Assembly (NCBI GenBank): GCA_032358165.1
Contig: JAALGY010000057.1
Coordinates: forward strand, 2,170,001-2,234,000
Source: Diplosphaera chodatii
Taxonomy: Eukaryota > Chlorophyta > Trebouxiophyceae > Prasiolales > Stichococcaceae
Direction of reading: 5' to 3'
DNA: 64,000 bases
Shown: positions 35,490-47,750 of the stretch, one piece after another
How positions within the stretch are numbered: position 1 is the first letter of the stretch
Layout of the letters: every line of letters starts with the position of its first letter
The notes under the pieces: generated by a model
Told to the model about the DNA's origin: nothing
Database searches by the model: none
Seen by the model: only the letters and a program-made list of their open reading frames with translations
Translations under genes and position numbers: made by a program

Positions 35490-37624
35490 GGCTCAAACGC
35501 GCTTGGTCAGCTTTGGCTCCACCTGCATCCGAATGAAAGCTGGCTTCAGCACGGCGGGTGGGCCGACACCAGCCTGCTGACATGGTCATCGCTTGCTCGC
35601 TGCCTGCCTGGCGACTGTCAATCGCACGAAGCTTTGCCAGTGTGGTCGCGACGCCTGCTGTATTTAAGGCTTGCTTGGCTGTCGCCTACGGTTTCGCGAG
35701 CGCATTGGAGGCACGCACGTCGCACCGGTGCACTGCACCTCGAATATGTTCCACATATTCCAACCGCAGAGCTTCTGATGCAGATGAGAAGATGCCCTGC
35801 GGGCTGCTACACGCACGGTGGCGCTCAAGTTGGCAGCAGCACATGCAACAGGCTGCTGTGCAGGTGCACGCGCCCCTGCTGGGGCGACACACGGTCGCTG
35901 CACCTGACTGATGGGCCTTAGTCAGCTCGGCGTCATGCATAAGCGGCTGCAAACGTGCAGCTGCATCAGTGCAGCTGCCGCAGTCTGCTGGCGCTGTTGA
36001 GCTCAGCAGAAGGCGCGCGAAGGGCTGCGGTGATCAGTGCAATGACAGACCGTCTGCGTCAAGCTCCCTTCGATGCAGCTTTGAACACGGATAAGAGGAT
36101 GTGCAATTGCAGCGAGCTCGATGTGTGCTAAACATGCACCGCGGGCAACAAGTCGCGGCGGCCTGCAACATGGTCTGCTACTGGGAGGCAGGAGCGCCTG
36201 CACGACGCTCCGCAGGTCTCGTCGTGCTCGTGCACGCACCACCGAACAATCACCGGTACCATCCAGCCGGGCTCGTGAACCACCCACATAGATCATGCTG
36301 CCCGCATGCAGCGTCAATCGTCAATCACGCAACACAGCAAGCAAGTGGCGGCAGTTGGCTGCACTGAAAGACCGTGGACTACAGGCGCGCCTGCGGCTAA
36401 CATGGCCCTATCGCTAGGTCAACAGCAGAAGGGCTTACCTTCAGGTGGGGCGCCTCGTCGAGGCTGTGAACAGCTTGAATGACCGAGACCTGCAGAGCCC
36501 AGCCGCCGGATGCGCGATAGAGGGCAGCTACGTCACAAGAGTACCAATAACACATGGGATGTGCCGGACAGAAGAATCTGTCTGACAAGTGCAGAAATAT
36601 GCCCGCACCAGCTGTGAGTCAGCATCGGCGGCCAGCATGGCGGTACCTACATTGCACCCGGCGGCGTTGCGCACAGCCCACGGCTGCACACCGCAGGCTG
36701 CTGGCAAATCATACCACCTGCATGCTGAGGTACCGACCTGGCGCAGCAGCGGGAAAGCAAGGAAGCAGGGCAGTGTCGGTCGGTGAGAATGTACCCCTCT
36801 GCTGTGCAGTGAGCTCAGCCTGTTGAGCCTGCATCGTATGTAAGCTGCCACAAGGTCATCAGTATGATAATATAAAACCCAAAAAGTCATCATTATGATC
36901 AGTTGTGACCATCTGCTGTCGTCAGCAGCATTGTGATAACTGTCGGAATGAGCAGCTGGTATCGTTGGCTGCGCAGCGCCCACCTAGCACTGTAGCGCCT
37001 CGGCAGCACAAACAGATCTCACCGCATCTTGTCCTTCCCTGTCGTGCTGCTCTGCTGCATCATTGATCAACGGTCGACTGTTGTTGTCGAGGGCTCGCTA
37101 GGCTACGTATACCAAAGTATCATCGCAGGGTGCTCGACAAGAAATCGTGCTGCACGAGATGCCGCTATACCTTAGGTCACACTAGACAATAGCGATCCTG
37201 AGCAAAGTTTGTGACATCTATTGGCATCTGGATCAAGGGAAGTTAGCACAACTGCGGCCCAACGGCGGAGTGAAGGATATCGACAAATGGATACACTACC
37301 TCGCGCCTCGCCTGCGAGGTATGAGCCAGCCGGCGCTACCACGCGTACCAGCGTCGGCCAGTCAGCCAGACAGCCAGGCTTCCTGTGACCGGACACCATT
37401 GCGTTTGCAGGGCTCGTTCCCCGTTGACATGCTGATTTGCATGTCGTGAAAATCGGGCTCAGGGTGCACCCTATGTGCAGTTATCGCAAACACACCAGTT
37501 GAAGCTGGGCGCATTGTGACTGTCTCAATCGGCGCGCGTGTGCATTGAAGAGAAGCGCAGAGGCCCGCCAACTGATATGTCAAACCTGGACTGACTTGGT
37601 GCAACCACCACTGCCATACATTGT
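35490..37624. promoter_or_regulatory. 2.1-kb divergent spacer PAP / RRP8
   Basis: The largest gene-free stretch in the window. Several short open frames on both strands have no family resemblance and no consistent splice pattern. No tRNA fold seen. A TATAAAA at 36871-36877 sits between two near-identical 14-mers (36855-36868 and 36886-36899). It presumably holds the phosphatase promoter on one side and the RRP8 promoter on the other. Confidence 0.4.
36855..36899. repeat. paired 14-bp direct repeat flanking a TATA-like sequence
   Basis: GTCATCAGTATGAT and GTCATCATTATGAT (13 of 14 identical), 31 bp start to start, with ATATAAAACCC between them, in an otherwise gene-free region. Confidence 0.7.
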
Positions 37625-40166
37625 ATGGCTATAACGGCTGGAATGGCCTCGGACTGGGGCTTTCAGCCGTTTGGCAGCGCCCAAGACTACCCAGGCATCA
37701 GTCAGAGCGACGGATCCGGCAAGCGAGCACAAAAGAGTGACAAGCGTCGGCAGCGGCAACTGCAGGAACTGGTGTCGGGTGTTGTCAGGCTCGAGCGTGC
37801 AGGCGAGTTGTCAGCGGACGGGTTGCGGACACACAGAAGCAAGAGATTGTGCAGCCGTGACCGAAGTCATCGGATGAGTGTGCTGTACACCCATGTGTGC
37901 AGGTGGTGGCGGCAACAAGCTCACGACACAGCCAGCAGCTCTTGATAGGGCCGTTGACGCAGGTGCAGCAGCCGGTGCGGGAACACCAGGCCCGGCTGAT
38001 GCTGATGCGGGCAATGCAGCAGGAGAGGCATCAGCTGGCAGGTCTGTGCGCAGACGGAACAAGGACACCCTTGCAGCACCACCACAGGCAGCAGCAGCCA
38101 CAGCGACGGTCGCTGCAAACGGTCCAGGCGTGTCGCAAGCGACACAGGTGCCTCACCCAGCTGCAGCAGCTCCAGATGGCCAGGGGCCGCCGCCCAGCAA
38201 AAAGCGCCGCAGCCGGAACAAGTTCAAACCGGACGTCCGCGCAGGCACAGCTCAAGACACGGAGCCTCAGCATTTGAGAAGCGCCACGACAGCGCAGCCG
38301 CAGGCGCATGGTGCGGCACCGCAGACGGATGTGCAGCCAAAGTCTGCGAACAAGCGGACAGCTCAGCAGTCACCAACAGCAGATGCTCGGAGTCATGAGG
38401 GTTCGCAGCCTGCGCAGCCCAGCAGGCAACAGCAGCAACAGGACGGCCTGCAGCAGCGGCCAGCAGGGGCCACGAAGCGGAAGAAGCGGAAGCGGCAGCA
38501 GGAGCAGCATCTGCGTGAGCAGCCCGCAGGAGGCACGTCTCCAGCGGCCCAGCCCAGCACGGCGGCTGAACCCAGCATGGCAGACGAGCCCAGCCCTGCG
38601 TCAGTGGCTGGACAGCAGCCAGCTACAGATGGAGCGGCGGCTAGGCCGGCGGGCGTCGGCGGCGGCAGCGGGCTGCTGGACAAGATGCGGGGCAAGCTGC
38701 AGGGCGGCCGCTTCCGCTGGCTCAACGAACAGCTGTACACTAGCACCGGCGGCGAGGCGCTGCGCATGATGCAGGTGCGGGGCCCGTGCGGAGCTTGCAT
38801 GATGCAGGGTTCCAGCGCATTGCATCTCCTGCAGACGCATCACCGTGCACACAAGGGCAAGCACTGGTGTGTAGTGCTGGGCTGCATGTTTCGCCCCACT
38901 GAATTGACAGCTAGCTACAGGCGCACATGGGTTGTGACGTAGTATGTGCTTGGCCACGACAGGAGCAGCCGGACCTGTACAGCCAGTACCACGAGGGCTT
39001 CCGCCGGCAGGCCGCCGACTGGCCGCAGCAGCCGCTGGACGCCGCACTCTCCTGGCTCGAGGCACGCGACTCCTGCCCAGCACAGCACAGCACCTTTCGC
39101 CGAAGCATGCAGTGCACGAGCACAGCGACCTGCTCTTGGCATACGCAGGAGCTTCAGCCCATCCGCATGCCTCCCGGTGCATCTTGGCATGTCCCCACTG
39201 GTTGCGTGCTGCAGGGCAAGCCCAAGGACTGGGTGGTGGCGGACTTCGGCTGCGGCGACGCACAGGTTGGTGCCAGGTGAGTTGCTGCTCCTGGGCTGGA
39301 CAGGTAGCCTCAGAATACTTCCTGCTCACCATGTGCATGGGGATGCAGTAAGTCATTTTCAGCCACTGCACGAGGCCAGCATGTAGGTGCATGAGTTCTC
39401 GTCGTGTCCATTTGAGACTGCAGATCGGCACTGGGCTACGATCACTAGATTCTGAGGTCACATTTACCTCAACATGCGCGCTTGCTGTGCCGTCGCAGGG
39501 CAGCGCAGAAGGTGCACGGCTTCGATCTGGTGGCTACCGCGCCCGGCGTCACGGCCTGCAACATGGCGGATGTGCCGCTGTCGGACGGCTCCGTGGATGC
39601 TGTTGTATTCTGCCTTGCGCTCATGGGGACAGATTATGGCGAATTCCTGCGGGTGGGATACCACACGACTGCTCGATCCAGATGTTGATCGGCATGTTGA
39701 ACTTGTCACGGTAACAGTCCTGCACAGGCACAAGTCACACCTGCTCCAGCTGCCAGGTGCCATGCTTTGCTGGTGCACCTCACCACACGGAGCGCAGCAG
39801 GCACGGCCTTTGCATTGTTTGCTGCAGGAGGCGCACCGGGTGCTGAAGCCTGGGGGCTGGCTGTGGATCTGCGAGGTGCGCAGCCGCTTCACGGGGCAAT
39901 CTGCTGGCGACAGCAGCAAAAATACCAGCAGCTCAGCTGCAGCAGCTCGTGACGGCAGCAACAGCAGCAGCGGCACGCAGGGAGGCGAGTGGATCAAGCT
40001 CGCTTTCACACGCGCCCTGCAGAAGTTGGGCTTCAAGCTTGCGGGTTCCAGGGTCATGAACAAGATGTTTGTGGTCTTTGAGCTGCGCAAGGCCAAGGCA
40101 CCAGCAGCCATTGAGGCAGATGTCCAGTGGCCAGCACTAAAGGCTAGCGTATACAAGAAGCAGTGA
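37625..40166 (+). CDS. RRP8: ribosomal RNA-processing protein 8 (rRNA m1A methyltransferase)
   Basis: Nucleolar SAM-dependent methyltransferase that in yeast methylates N1 of an adenine in large-subunit rRNA. The start [17 protein letters not shown] leads into a long low-complexity Ala/Gln/Lys-rich region with nuclear-type basic clusters ([21 protein letters not shown]). The conserved domain begins [20 protein letters not shown] (about 38702-38760), continues [18 protein letters not shown], and has the SAM-binding motif [14 protein letters not shown] (about 39226-39265). Then come [44 protein letters not shown], the [19 protein letters not shown] exon, and [20 protein letters not shown]. It ends LKASVYKKQ with TGA at 40164-40166. 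An Asn/Ser/Gly-rich insertion (about 39900-39985) interrupts the domain between VRSRF and EWIKL. Confidence 0.92.
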
Positions 40167-40678
40167 ATGCATGTTAGCTGTGGGGTGACAGTGCGGTATG
40201 GTGTGCTGAAATCGGACACCTTCTGCCATTGTGGTGGTTGGGAGGGCTGCTTACCGGTGACCAGGGCACCAAACGGCTGCCTCACAAATTCACCACACAG
40301 ACAAACTTGGACATAACGCAGAGACACAGCTCAGACTACAGTACTGACGACCACTACTCGATTCCTAACATCGACCTCAGACAGTGTGCACGACATGGGA
40401 CAACCCCAAACTTGCAAGCGATGACCGATTGTCGAGCACTGACCCCAAGAGGTGTGCCAGCTCAGCGGAATGCACAGTGCCAGAGTGACTGATCACTGCA
40501 GCGGCATGAACGACGCTGCCAAACCTTAGCATCTGAATGGTGTATGCAACTTCAGTAGTAACGTCAATTCTATACCGGATTCAGAATGCCGGGCAACGGC
40601 TGCGCTTCAGTTCCTGCCTGTGTGCAAAGTGAGCAAGATAGAGTGCCGTGATCAGGACTCCAAGATAGAGTGCCGTGA
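40167..40678. other. convergent 3' spacer, RRP8 / alpha-amylase
   Basis: 512 bp between facing stops. No TGTAA on either strand and no coding signal. Its right end carries the first copy of a 27-bp tandem repeat. Confidence 0.55.
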
Positions 40679-40685
40679 TCAGGAC
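40634..40685. repeat. 27-bp tandem duplication spanning the amylase stop codon
   Basis: Two copies with unit starting CAAGATAGAGTGCCGTGATC, at 40634 and 40661. The right copy contains the amylase TGA (40679-40681); the left copy repeats it in frame beyond the stop. Confidence 0.85.
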
Positions 40686-43600
40686 GCCTTCTCCCAGACC
40701 GCCCAGTCGTGGCCCTTGAGCGTGCGCTTCCACCCCTGCGAGGATTTTGAGAGCCAGCTGCTCAACATGGAGGCTACAGTCTGCACAGCCCAAGTGGTGG
40801 GACAACCCATCACAGCAATCACAGTTCACACAGCACAATGCACGTGCACGGTACTTGAAAACGGATGCTGTATGGCATGGCATGGCTGGCATGCTTCTGC
40901 ACACCTCCTCCTGCTTTGGCGCCACGTCGCCCATGTCATACCGCGGCCCCAGCTTGACAGTGACCTTGTCATCGATGATGGCGACGTACATGTCGGCATC
41001 AGCCTTCTTGATCTGAATCTGTGCGTGCACACCCAGCATACACCTGAAGGGCCGCGTTGCACATGAACATGCCTGACGCATGGCACTTACTATCCAGTGC
41101 AGGGTGGACAGGCTCGTATGCAAGATGGACCCCACAGAGCACATGAACACTGGGCAGCACTGCTCCAGCGGCTGTACCTTGCTGCGCGAGTGGATCTTGT
41201 TGCGCCTGCGCAGGGCGATAAGGTCCCGCATCTCCTGCCCATGCTGGAAAAGGTGGTCCTGCATGGTACGAATGCTGAAGTCACTGCACAAGTCGGCATA
41301 TGGTCAGCATCGCCACATTTGGATGCATGAACTCCGCCCCGAGGAGCAGCAACTCTCCTTCGGTGTTTATCTTCTGAGCGCTCGGGAGTGTGCCAAGCAG
41401 CGCGTCAGCACGCACCCAGAAGATGCAGGGGATGCCGGGGTGCGTCATGATGTAGGCGTAGCCGACCATCGTCTTGTCACCCGGAAAGGGCCAGTGCTGC
41501 TGGGTTGACCTGCAGGACAGGATGCATGGTCGTCATGACGGCCAACTTTAGGTGCACTGCAGATGACCTGCAGCAGGTTAGCCACAACGCAACTTGCCAC
41601 TCGGGCAGCCCACCCTGTGTCGTGGTTGTCCACGAAGGTGCAGGCCTTGCTGGGCCACCAGCCGAGGAAGCCGGGCGGCTTGCCCTCTGGGTCGATGAGC
41701 CGCCAGTACTCGGTATTCTTCACTGCCTCCTGCGAATGCGCACCGTTGACGCCCGTCAGCTCTCTTTACAACCGACCCCAGGTCCTGTCTTGCGGCTGGA
41801 CCATGATGACTTCTGTACCACACCATGATGATGCCAGGTGCGGCCCTTGTCAACAGGGTGCACGTCCAGAGCCCTGCATAGCAGTGTGCTGCGAGGCTCC
41901 CTGCCTGCAGGATGCCCTTGGTGGGGAAGTCGAAGGTGGTGGAGACGCCGTCGCACCCCTTGATCCAGTCCACCAGCTTCTGCCGCGGGCCATTCTGGTC
42001 GTACTCCAGGCCGTCTGGGCCCCAGCTGCAGGGGCGGTGCCACACAATGGTTATGCTTGCTCGCGAAGCAGTGCAGATGCAAGATTGCGCTCTCTGTGCA
42101 TGCTGAACGCCCACAGCATGTCGTTGGTGCCTCGAGTCTAGCAGAGCAGAGCACGAACGGTGCAGGATGGCTCAGCGCACTTGAGGTCTGTCCAGAATTC
42201 GCCAACATTGAATGCGCTGTCAAACCCCGTCTTCTGAACGTACTCCTTCACAAACTCTGCGCCAAAGCCCTGCACGCCACAGGCACACCTGGTGCACAAC
42301 CTCTTGCCATGTCTGTCTCCAACAAGGCTGCTGCAGCGTGTTGCTGGCTCGATGAGATGCACGACTATGTTTTGAACATGTGCCGCGTGCCACACACCTT
42401 CGTGAAATCAAAGCGCCAGCCCATGAACCCCAGCTCGGACTTCAGCCAGGACATCCAGTCTGTCAGCGATTCCCGCACATCCTGGTTCGTGTGGTCCAAG
42501 TCTGCAGGTACAGGCCACAACATTGAAGGGCACCAAAGCATGATGTTGTACCAGGGCTGAGGTGCACAGTGCCAGGCACCTGCCTGACAGCAGAGCTTGC
42601 CAAGGTGGTCACATTAGTGCATTGGAGGAGCAGGCTGGGTCGGCCACCTGGAGCTGGTCCATAGTCGTCGCCGGAGTCGCTGGCGCCCTTGCCACGGAAC
42701 TCGGGGTCATTGTTTGTGATCGCCCAGCGGCCCCAGGCAATGCTCTTGCCGGGGTGCTCAACAGTATCCCTGCAGAGTGTGAACGATGCTGAGGGAGGAT
42801 GCACAGCAGGATGACAACGGGGACTGTGCTGTTGAACATGAACACATGACCCGCATGGGCATGTCGCTCGCCTGAACTTGTTCCAGATGCCGTGCTCGTC
42901 CTGGGCATCGGCACACCGATGGTTGACGACGATGTCACCTGTGCGCACATTCGGCTCGAGTCACAAGATGAGGTGCACCAATCAACGCCATGGGTAAAGA
43001 CGCGGGGAGATGATGGTTATTCGAAGCTTGATGGGCGTGGGCCACGTGATGCACACTCAAACTTAGTTTTGATGTGGCATGCGCACTCACATAGGGGGCG
43101 CACGCCAGCCTCCTTGCAGGCCGACACCAGCTCCTTCAGCTCCTCCTGATTGCCGAATTTGCTGTTCAGGTTGTAGAGCTGGCCAGGCAGGTAGCCCTGC
43201 GAGGCAGGTGTTCAGATGTTAGTGTCAGATGTGGCAGCCAGGATCTCCACATGTTCCATGCGGGCTGCCTGACATGTGCTCCCGCACACCTGAGGGGACA
43301 CCGATTCGCTGGGCGGCGGCAGCCAGATGTGCGAGACGCCTGCTGATGCGACGTCGGGGATCTTGTCCTTCAGCTGCTTCCACCAGCCGCCCTTCTCGCA
43401 GGCGTCCCACCCAAAACCCTGCAGCCCACAAGCATATGCACGATCACACCTGGACGTGCACCGAGGGTGGATCATACAGGCTGAGGCCTATGCACCATGG
43501 CTGAGCGACAAGTGCACGCGTGCAATGTTGCGAAAAGCAACACCTGAAGTAGGATGGTTTGCGCAACATCGAACTCTGCCAGGTCCTGTGTCTTCTCAGG

Positions 43601-43816
43601 AGCTTCTGCAGGGGCTGCTGCTGCCTGCGGAACGATCGCACAGCGCCTCGAGGCGATGCAGCACGGCCTGCTGGCTGATGGACCCCGAGCCGTGAGCCCA
43701 GCTGGTTGTGCTGCACTGCTGCTTCTCGCTGTGGGCAGCGCACCATGGCACGCTGGACGCTGGCTGCTGCACAACACTGCCTGCTGCCCGCTGATGCGAG
43801 CGAGATGTGTAGCCAT
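40679..43816 (-). CDS. plastid-targeted alpha-amylase (GH13)
   Basis: Endo-acting starch hydrolase. The start [15 protein letters not shown] (43816) opens a Ser/Ala/Arg-rich transit-like peptide that runs in one exon into [10 protein letters not shown], the first barrel strand, then [16 protein letters not shown] and [15 protein letters not shown]. Barrel motifs follow: [43 protein letters not shown] (catalytic nucleophile Asp), [11 protein letters not shown] (acid/base Glu) and [10 protein letters not shown] joined to [11 protein letters not shown] (third catalytic Asp). [12 protein letters not shown] then leads to the C-terminal beta domain: [40 protein letters not shown]. The tail, [15 protein letters not shown] with TGA at 40679-40681, is the standard plant amylase ending. 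The catalytic triad is complete. Plastid targeting is inferred from the leader only. Confidence 0.92.
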
Positions 43817-44281
43817 GGACTGGCGGACGGCTGCGACAGGCGGCTAACGCTGTGACGTTAAGCTCAGCCCTGTCACAAATGCGAGGTTGGTAGATCAGGG
43901 CTCGGACGATGTCGGACAACGGAAGTTCTAGAACGTAAGCTTTATGCAGGAATGACACAGGCGACCGTACAGGCAACCGGGACGCTCTGCCGCCAGGTTG
44001 GACCGCGGGCCAGCTGTGACAGCTTGAAAGTGTGATGCTGACCATCAAATGCAGCCGCGATCTGAGCTTCCGCTGGTCCCAACCACGTGCACAGAGGTAG
44101 GTAGCTACTGCGCAGCTAGACACATCGCCGGCACTAACATACTGGCTGAGTTATTTCTACCCACATCGCTACTCTCACACTGCCAAGGTGGCTTGAGATC
44201 TGCCGTGTGTCTGGTCATTTAGAGCAGCCGTGTGCCGCACTACAGTGGCTGCTATGCTGCAATCAGCCAGAAAAAGATACG
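43817..44281. promoter_or_regulatory. divergent spacer alpha-amylase / SecA
   Basis: 465 bp between the ATGs, presumed bidirectional promoter of two plastid-protein genes. An in-frame upstream extension of SecA from a GTG at 44207 exists but has no ATG. Confidence 0.4.
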
Positions 44282-47200
44282 ATGAATGTGACTGGCAGCT
44301 TGACGCCGCATTCTGGTTGCTTGCATAGCCAGCACCGCAGGTGTGCCTCGACAGCATGCCAGACAGCGTGCCATACTCGGCGAGCTGTCCCGCTGTCGCA
44401 GCCACCAGCCTATTGCAAAGGCTTCAGACAGTCATGCATACAGCAATTCACCGGCGGCAGGGCGTGTCGCGGCAGAAGTGGCCGCGGCAGCAAGGCCGTT
44501 GTGCCGCAGGCCCTGTTTCAGAACATCTTCAAGTCGGATGAGGGCGGCAAAACTCGCAAGAAGTATCAGCAGCGTGTGGATCGGATCAATGGACTGGAGC
44601 GCAAGTACGAGCAGATGGACGACGAGGAGCTCAAGCAGCAGACCGAGACGCTGCGGAGCCGTGTAGCCCGCGGCGAGGCACTAGAGTCTGTGTTGCCGGA
44701 GGCCTTCGCGGTGGTACGGGAGGGGTCAAAGCGGGTGCTCAACATGCGGCCCTTCGATGTTCAGCTCATCGGTGGCATGATCTTGCATGAAGGCGAGATT
44801 GCAGAGATGCGCACAGGAGAGGGCAAGACTCTGGTGTCGGTGCTGCCAGCATACCTGAATGCGCTGAGTGGCAAAGGCGTGCACGTTGTGACTGTGAATG
44901 ATTACCTTGCCAAGCGTGATAGCGAGTGGGTTGGCCAGATCCACCGTTTCCTGGGGCTGAACGTCGGCCTTGTCCAGCAGGGCCTCGATAATGATGAGCG
45001 TCGCAAGGCCTACAACTGCGATGTGACATATGTCACCAACAGCGAGCTGGGCTTCGACTACCTGCGTGACAACCTTGCACAGTCAGCAGACGAGCTCGTG
45101 CTGCGGGGCTTCAACTTCTGCGTCATTGATGAGGTGGACTCCATCCTGATCGACGAGGCGCGCACGCCGCTCATCATCTCAGGGCCTGCCGAGAAGCCGT
45201 CTCAGAAGTACGAGAAGGCCAGCAAGCTGGCAAAGGCGCTGGCGCCGGAGGTGCACTACACCGTGGACGAGAAGCAGAAGAGCATCCTCATCACCGAGGA
45301 CGGCTATGAGGCCGCGGAGGATGTGCTGCAGGTAAGCGACTTGTATGATCCACGGGAGCAGTGGGCGTCATACCTCATCAACGCCATCAAGGCCAAGGAG
45401 CTGCAGAAGCGTGATGTCAACTACATCGTCAAGGAGGACGAGATCATCATTGTGGACGAGTTCACTGGGCGGACGATGCCGGGGCGGCGGTGGGGCGATG
45501 GCCTGCACCAGGCGGTGGAGGCGAAGGAGGGTGTCCCAATCCAGGATGAAACTATCACGCTCGCCTCCATCTCGTACCAGAACTTCTTCCGCAGCTACCC
45601 CAAGTTGGCGGGGATGACGGGCACAGCATCCACAGAATCGGCGGAGTTCTCCTCCACCTACGACCTGGCTGTCACAGTGGTGCCTACTAATAAGCCAAGG
45701 AAGCGGGAGGATGCGAAGGACGTGGTGTTCGCCACGGAGGGGTACAAGTGGAAGTCGGTGGTGCAGGAGATCCGGCACATGAACAAATCGGGGCGCCCTG
45801 TGCTGGTTGGTACGACCTCAGTGGAGCGCTCTGAGGGTTTGGCCGCCCAACTGGACACAGCCGGCATCAAATACCAGCTGCTGAATGCCAAGCCGGAGAA
45901 TGTGGAGCGGGAGAGCGAGACGGTTGCGCAGTCAGGGCGCAAGGGCGCGGTTACCATCGCGACCAACATGGCGGGGCGCGGCACAGACATCCTGCTGGGC
46001 GGCAACTCCGAGTACATGGCCCGCCTGAAGCTGCGCGAGAACCTGCTGCCAAAGGTTGTCAGTCAGGTTGAGGGCGCCAACCCTGTGTCGAAAGCCCGAA
46101 AAACAGGACAGCTCAAGGACTGGAAGGTGTCGCCAGAATTGTTCCCAGTGGAGGCTTCAGACAGCGCCGAGCAGCTCATCAGCACTGCCGTCAAGGCAGC
46201 CGTCAGCGCCTGGGGCGAAAGGCAGCTGACAGAGCTGGAGGCAGAGGACCGCCTCGCATTTGCATGCGAAAAGGCGCCGACAGATGACCCGACAGCACAG
46301 AAGCTGCGGGAAGCATTCCAGGCGCTGCAGGCAGAGTACAAGGTGCACACAGAGGCAGCCAAGGCCGAGGTCGTGGAACTGGGCGGCTTGCATGTGGTGG
46401 GCACAGAGCGCCATGAGTCAAGGCGCATCGACAACCAGCTGCGCGGACGCACAGCCAGGCAGGGCGACCCGGGCAGCACACGGTACTTCCTCAGCTTGGA
46501 GGACAACCTCTTCCGCATCTTTGGCGGCGACCGCATCAAGGGGATGATGAACATGTTGCAGATTGGAGAGTTGCCCATTGAGTCGGGCATGCTCACCAAG
46601 TCCCTTGACGAGGCACAGCGCAAGGTCGAGGCGTACTTCTTCGACCAGCGGCGCCAGCTGTTCGAGTACGACCAGGTGCTCAACACGCAGCGCGACAAGG
46701 TGTACGGCCAGCGGCGGCGCGCGCTGCTGTCCAAGGACCTGTCGCCTCAGATGCTCGAGTTTGCCGAGCGCACCGTGGACGACATCCTGGAGGCAAATGT
46801 GGACCCGCGCACACCGTTTGAGGAGTGGGAGCTGGAGAAGCTGGCCAACAAGATGCGGCAGTACTGCCCGCTGCTGGAGGACATGACCGGCGCCTCCCTG
46901 CAGCAGGCGTGTGAGGCGCCACAGGGTGGGGACTATGACAAGCTGCGGGCCCACATGCAGCAGGCATCCGTGAAAGCGTACCATCGAAAGGCTGCGATGA
47001 TCGATGAGCATGAGGCTGGACTCATGCAGGCTGCCCAGCGCTTCTTCGTGCTCACCCAGACAGACAATTTGTGGAAGGAGCACCTGCAGGCCATCAAATT
47101 CCTGCAACAGGCCGTCAGTCTGCGCGGCTATGCACAGCGAGATCCTTTGGTGGAGTACAAGCTCGAGGGATACAATCTGTTTCTGGAGATGATGGCCAAC

Positions 47201-47464
47201 ATCCGCCGCAATGTCATCTACAATGTCTATGTCTTCCAGCCGCGGCGCAACCCAGAGGTAGCGCAGCAGCCACAGGCACAGGAGCAGCATGCAGAGCAGC
47301 CAGCAGAGGAGCAGCCCACAAGCGCAGCGTTGAATGGGTCAAATGGCGCAAGCAACGGCTCCAGTGCGCATGCAGCACAGAACGGCAATGGAAACGGCAG
47401 CCGGCAAACAAAACAGCAGTCGCAGGGAAGCGGGAAGAAAAAGAAGAAGGCCGGAAAGCGCTGA
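44282..47464 (+). CDS. SECA1: chloroplast SecA ATPase
   Basis: Motor ATPase driving protein export through the thylakoid SecYE channel. A single uninterrupted frame of 1060 residues, the only intronless gene here. The leader ([12 protein letters not shown], Arg/Ser/Cys-rich to about residue 75) is a plausible transit peptide ahead of [20 protein letters not shown]. It has DEAD-like motor motifs in order: [20 protein letters not shown] (Walker A), [46 protein letters not shown] (Walker B), [11 protein letters not shown] and [14 protein letters not shown]2 follows ([29 protein letters not shown]), then [20 protein letters not shown]. The helical scaffold reads [15 protein letters not shown] and [16 protein letters not shown]. 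The C-terminus is an Ala/Gln/Asn/Gly-rich tail ending in a Lys run (KKKKKAGKR) and lacks the bacterial zinc-binding end. ATG 44282 is the first in frame. Confidence 0.96.
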   Translation: MNVTGSLTPHSGCLHSQHRRCASTACQTACHTRRAVPLSQPPAYCKGFRQSCIQQFTGGRACRGRSGRGSKAVVPQALFQNIFKSDEGGKTRKKYQQRVDRINGLERKYEQMDDEELKQQTETLRSRVARGEALESVLPEAFAVVREGSKRVLNMRPFDVQLIGGMILHEGEIAEMRTGEGKTLVSVLPAYLNALSGKGVHVVTVNDYLAKRDSEWVGQIHRFLGLNVGLVQQGLDNDERRKAYNCDVTYVTNSELGFDYLRDNLAQSADELVLRGFNFCVIDEVDSILIDEARTPLIISGPAEKPSQKYEKASKLAKALAPEVHYTVDEKQKSILITEDGYEAAEDVLQVSDLYDPREQWASYLINAIKAKELQKRDVNYIVKEDEIIIVDEFTGRTMPGRRWGDGLHQAVEAKEGVPIQDETITLASISYQNFFRSYPKLAGMTGTASTESAEFSSTYDLAVTVVPTNKPRKREDAKDVVFATEGYKWKSVVQEIRHMNKSGRPVLVGTTSVERSEGLAAQLDTAGIKYQLLNAKPENVERESETVAQSGRKGAVTIATNMAGRGTDILLGGNSEYMARLKLRENLLPKVVSQVEGANPVSKARKTGQLKDWKVSPELFPVEASDSAEQLISTAVKAAVSAWGERQLTELEAEDRLAFACEKAPTDDPTAQKLREAFQALQAEYKVHTEAAKAEVVELGGLHVVGTERHESRRIDNQLRGRTARQGDPGSTRYFLSLEDNLFRIFGGDRIKGMMNMLQIGELPIESGMLTKSLDEAQRKVEAYFFDQRRQLFEYDQVLNTQRDKVYGQRRRALLSKDLSPQMLEFAERTVDDILEANVDPRTPFEEWELEKLANKMRQYCPLLEDMTGASLQQACEAPQGGDYDKLRAHMQQASVKAYHRKAAMIDEHEAGLMQAAQRFFVLTQTDNLWKEHLQAIKFLQQAVSLRGYAQRDPLVEYKLEGYNLFLEMMANIRRNVIYNVYVFQPRRNPEVAQQPQAQEQHAEQPAEEQPTSAALNGSNGASNGSSAHAAQNGNGNGSRQTKQQSQGSGKKKKKAGKR

Positions 47465-47750
47465 GCTGTGCTCACGGTCAGCTGCAGGACGTTGTGAGTG
47501 GTTTTGACGATGAGTGTCTCTGGTCCAATGTTCCATTGTCAGCTGGAGCTTGTCAACGTCTAGTCTGGACAGTGTGGGAAGGTGCCAATCCTTCAGCATT
47601 TCGCAACTTTTGTTGATGCCGGATGCTTGCTGCGGAGTTATGGAACACTGTGCACCCAAAACACTACTAGGCTACAACCCAAGCTGTCAGAAGCGTCACG
47701 TTGCCTGCGATGTTCTGGTGCTAACTACTAGGGCCAGCCAGTGGGCGGCA
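47465..47750. other. convergent 3' spacer, SecA / RGG protein
   Basis: 286 bp between facing stop codons. No TGTAA on either strand; no coding signal. Confidence 0.5.

Noticed and set aside
39464..40327. 287-codon minus-strand open frame
   Set aside because: Antisense to the RRP8 methyltransferase core.
44207..44281. Upstream GTG-initiated extension of SecA
   Set aside because: No ATG; nuclear genes initiate at ATG, and the ATG at 44282 gives a good transit peptide.
46418..47290. 290-codon open frame antisense to SecA
   Set aside because: Lies wholly opposite a strongly conserved gene in the GC-rich third-position shadow; Leu/Val/His-rich with no family resemblance.
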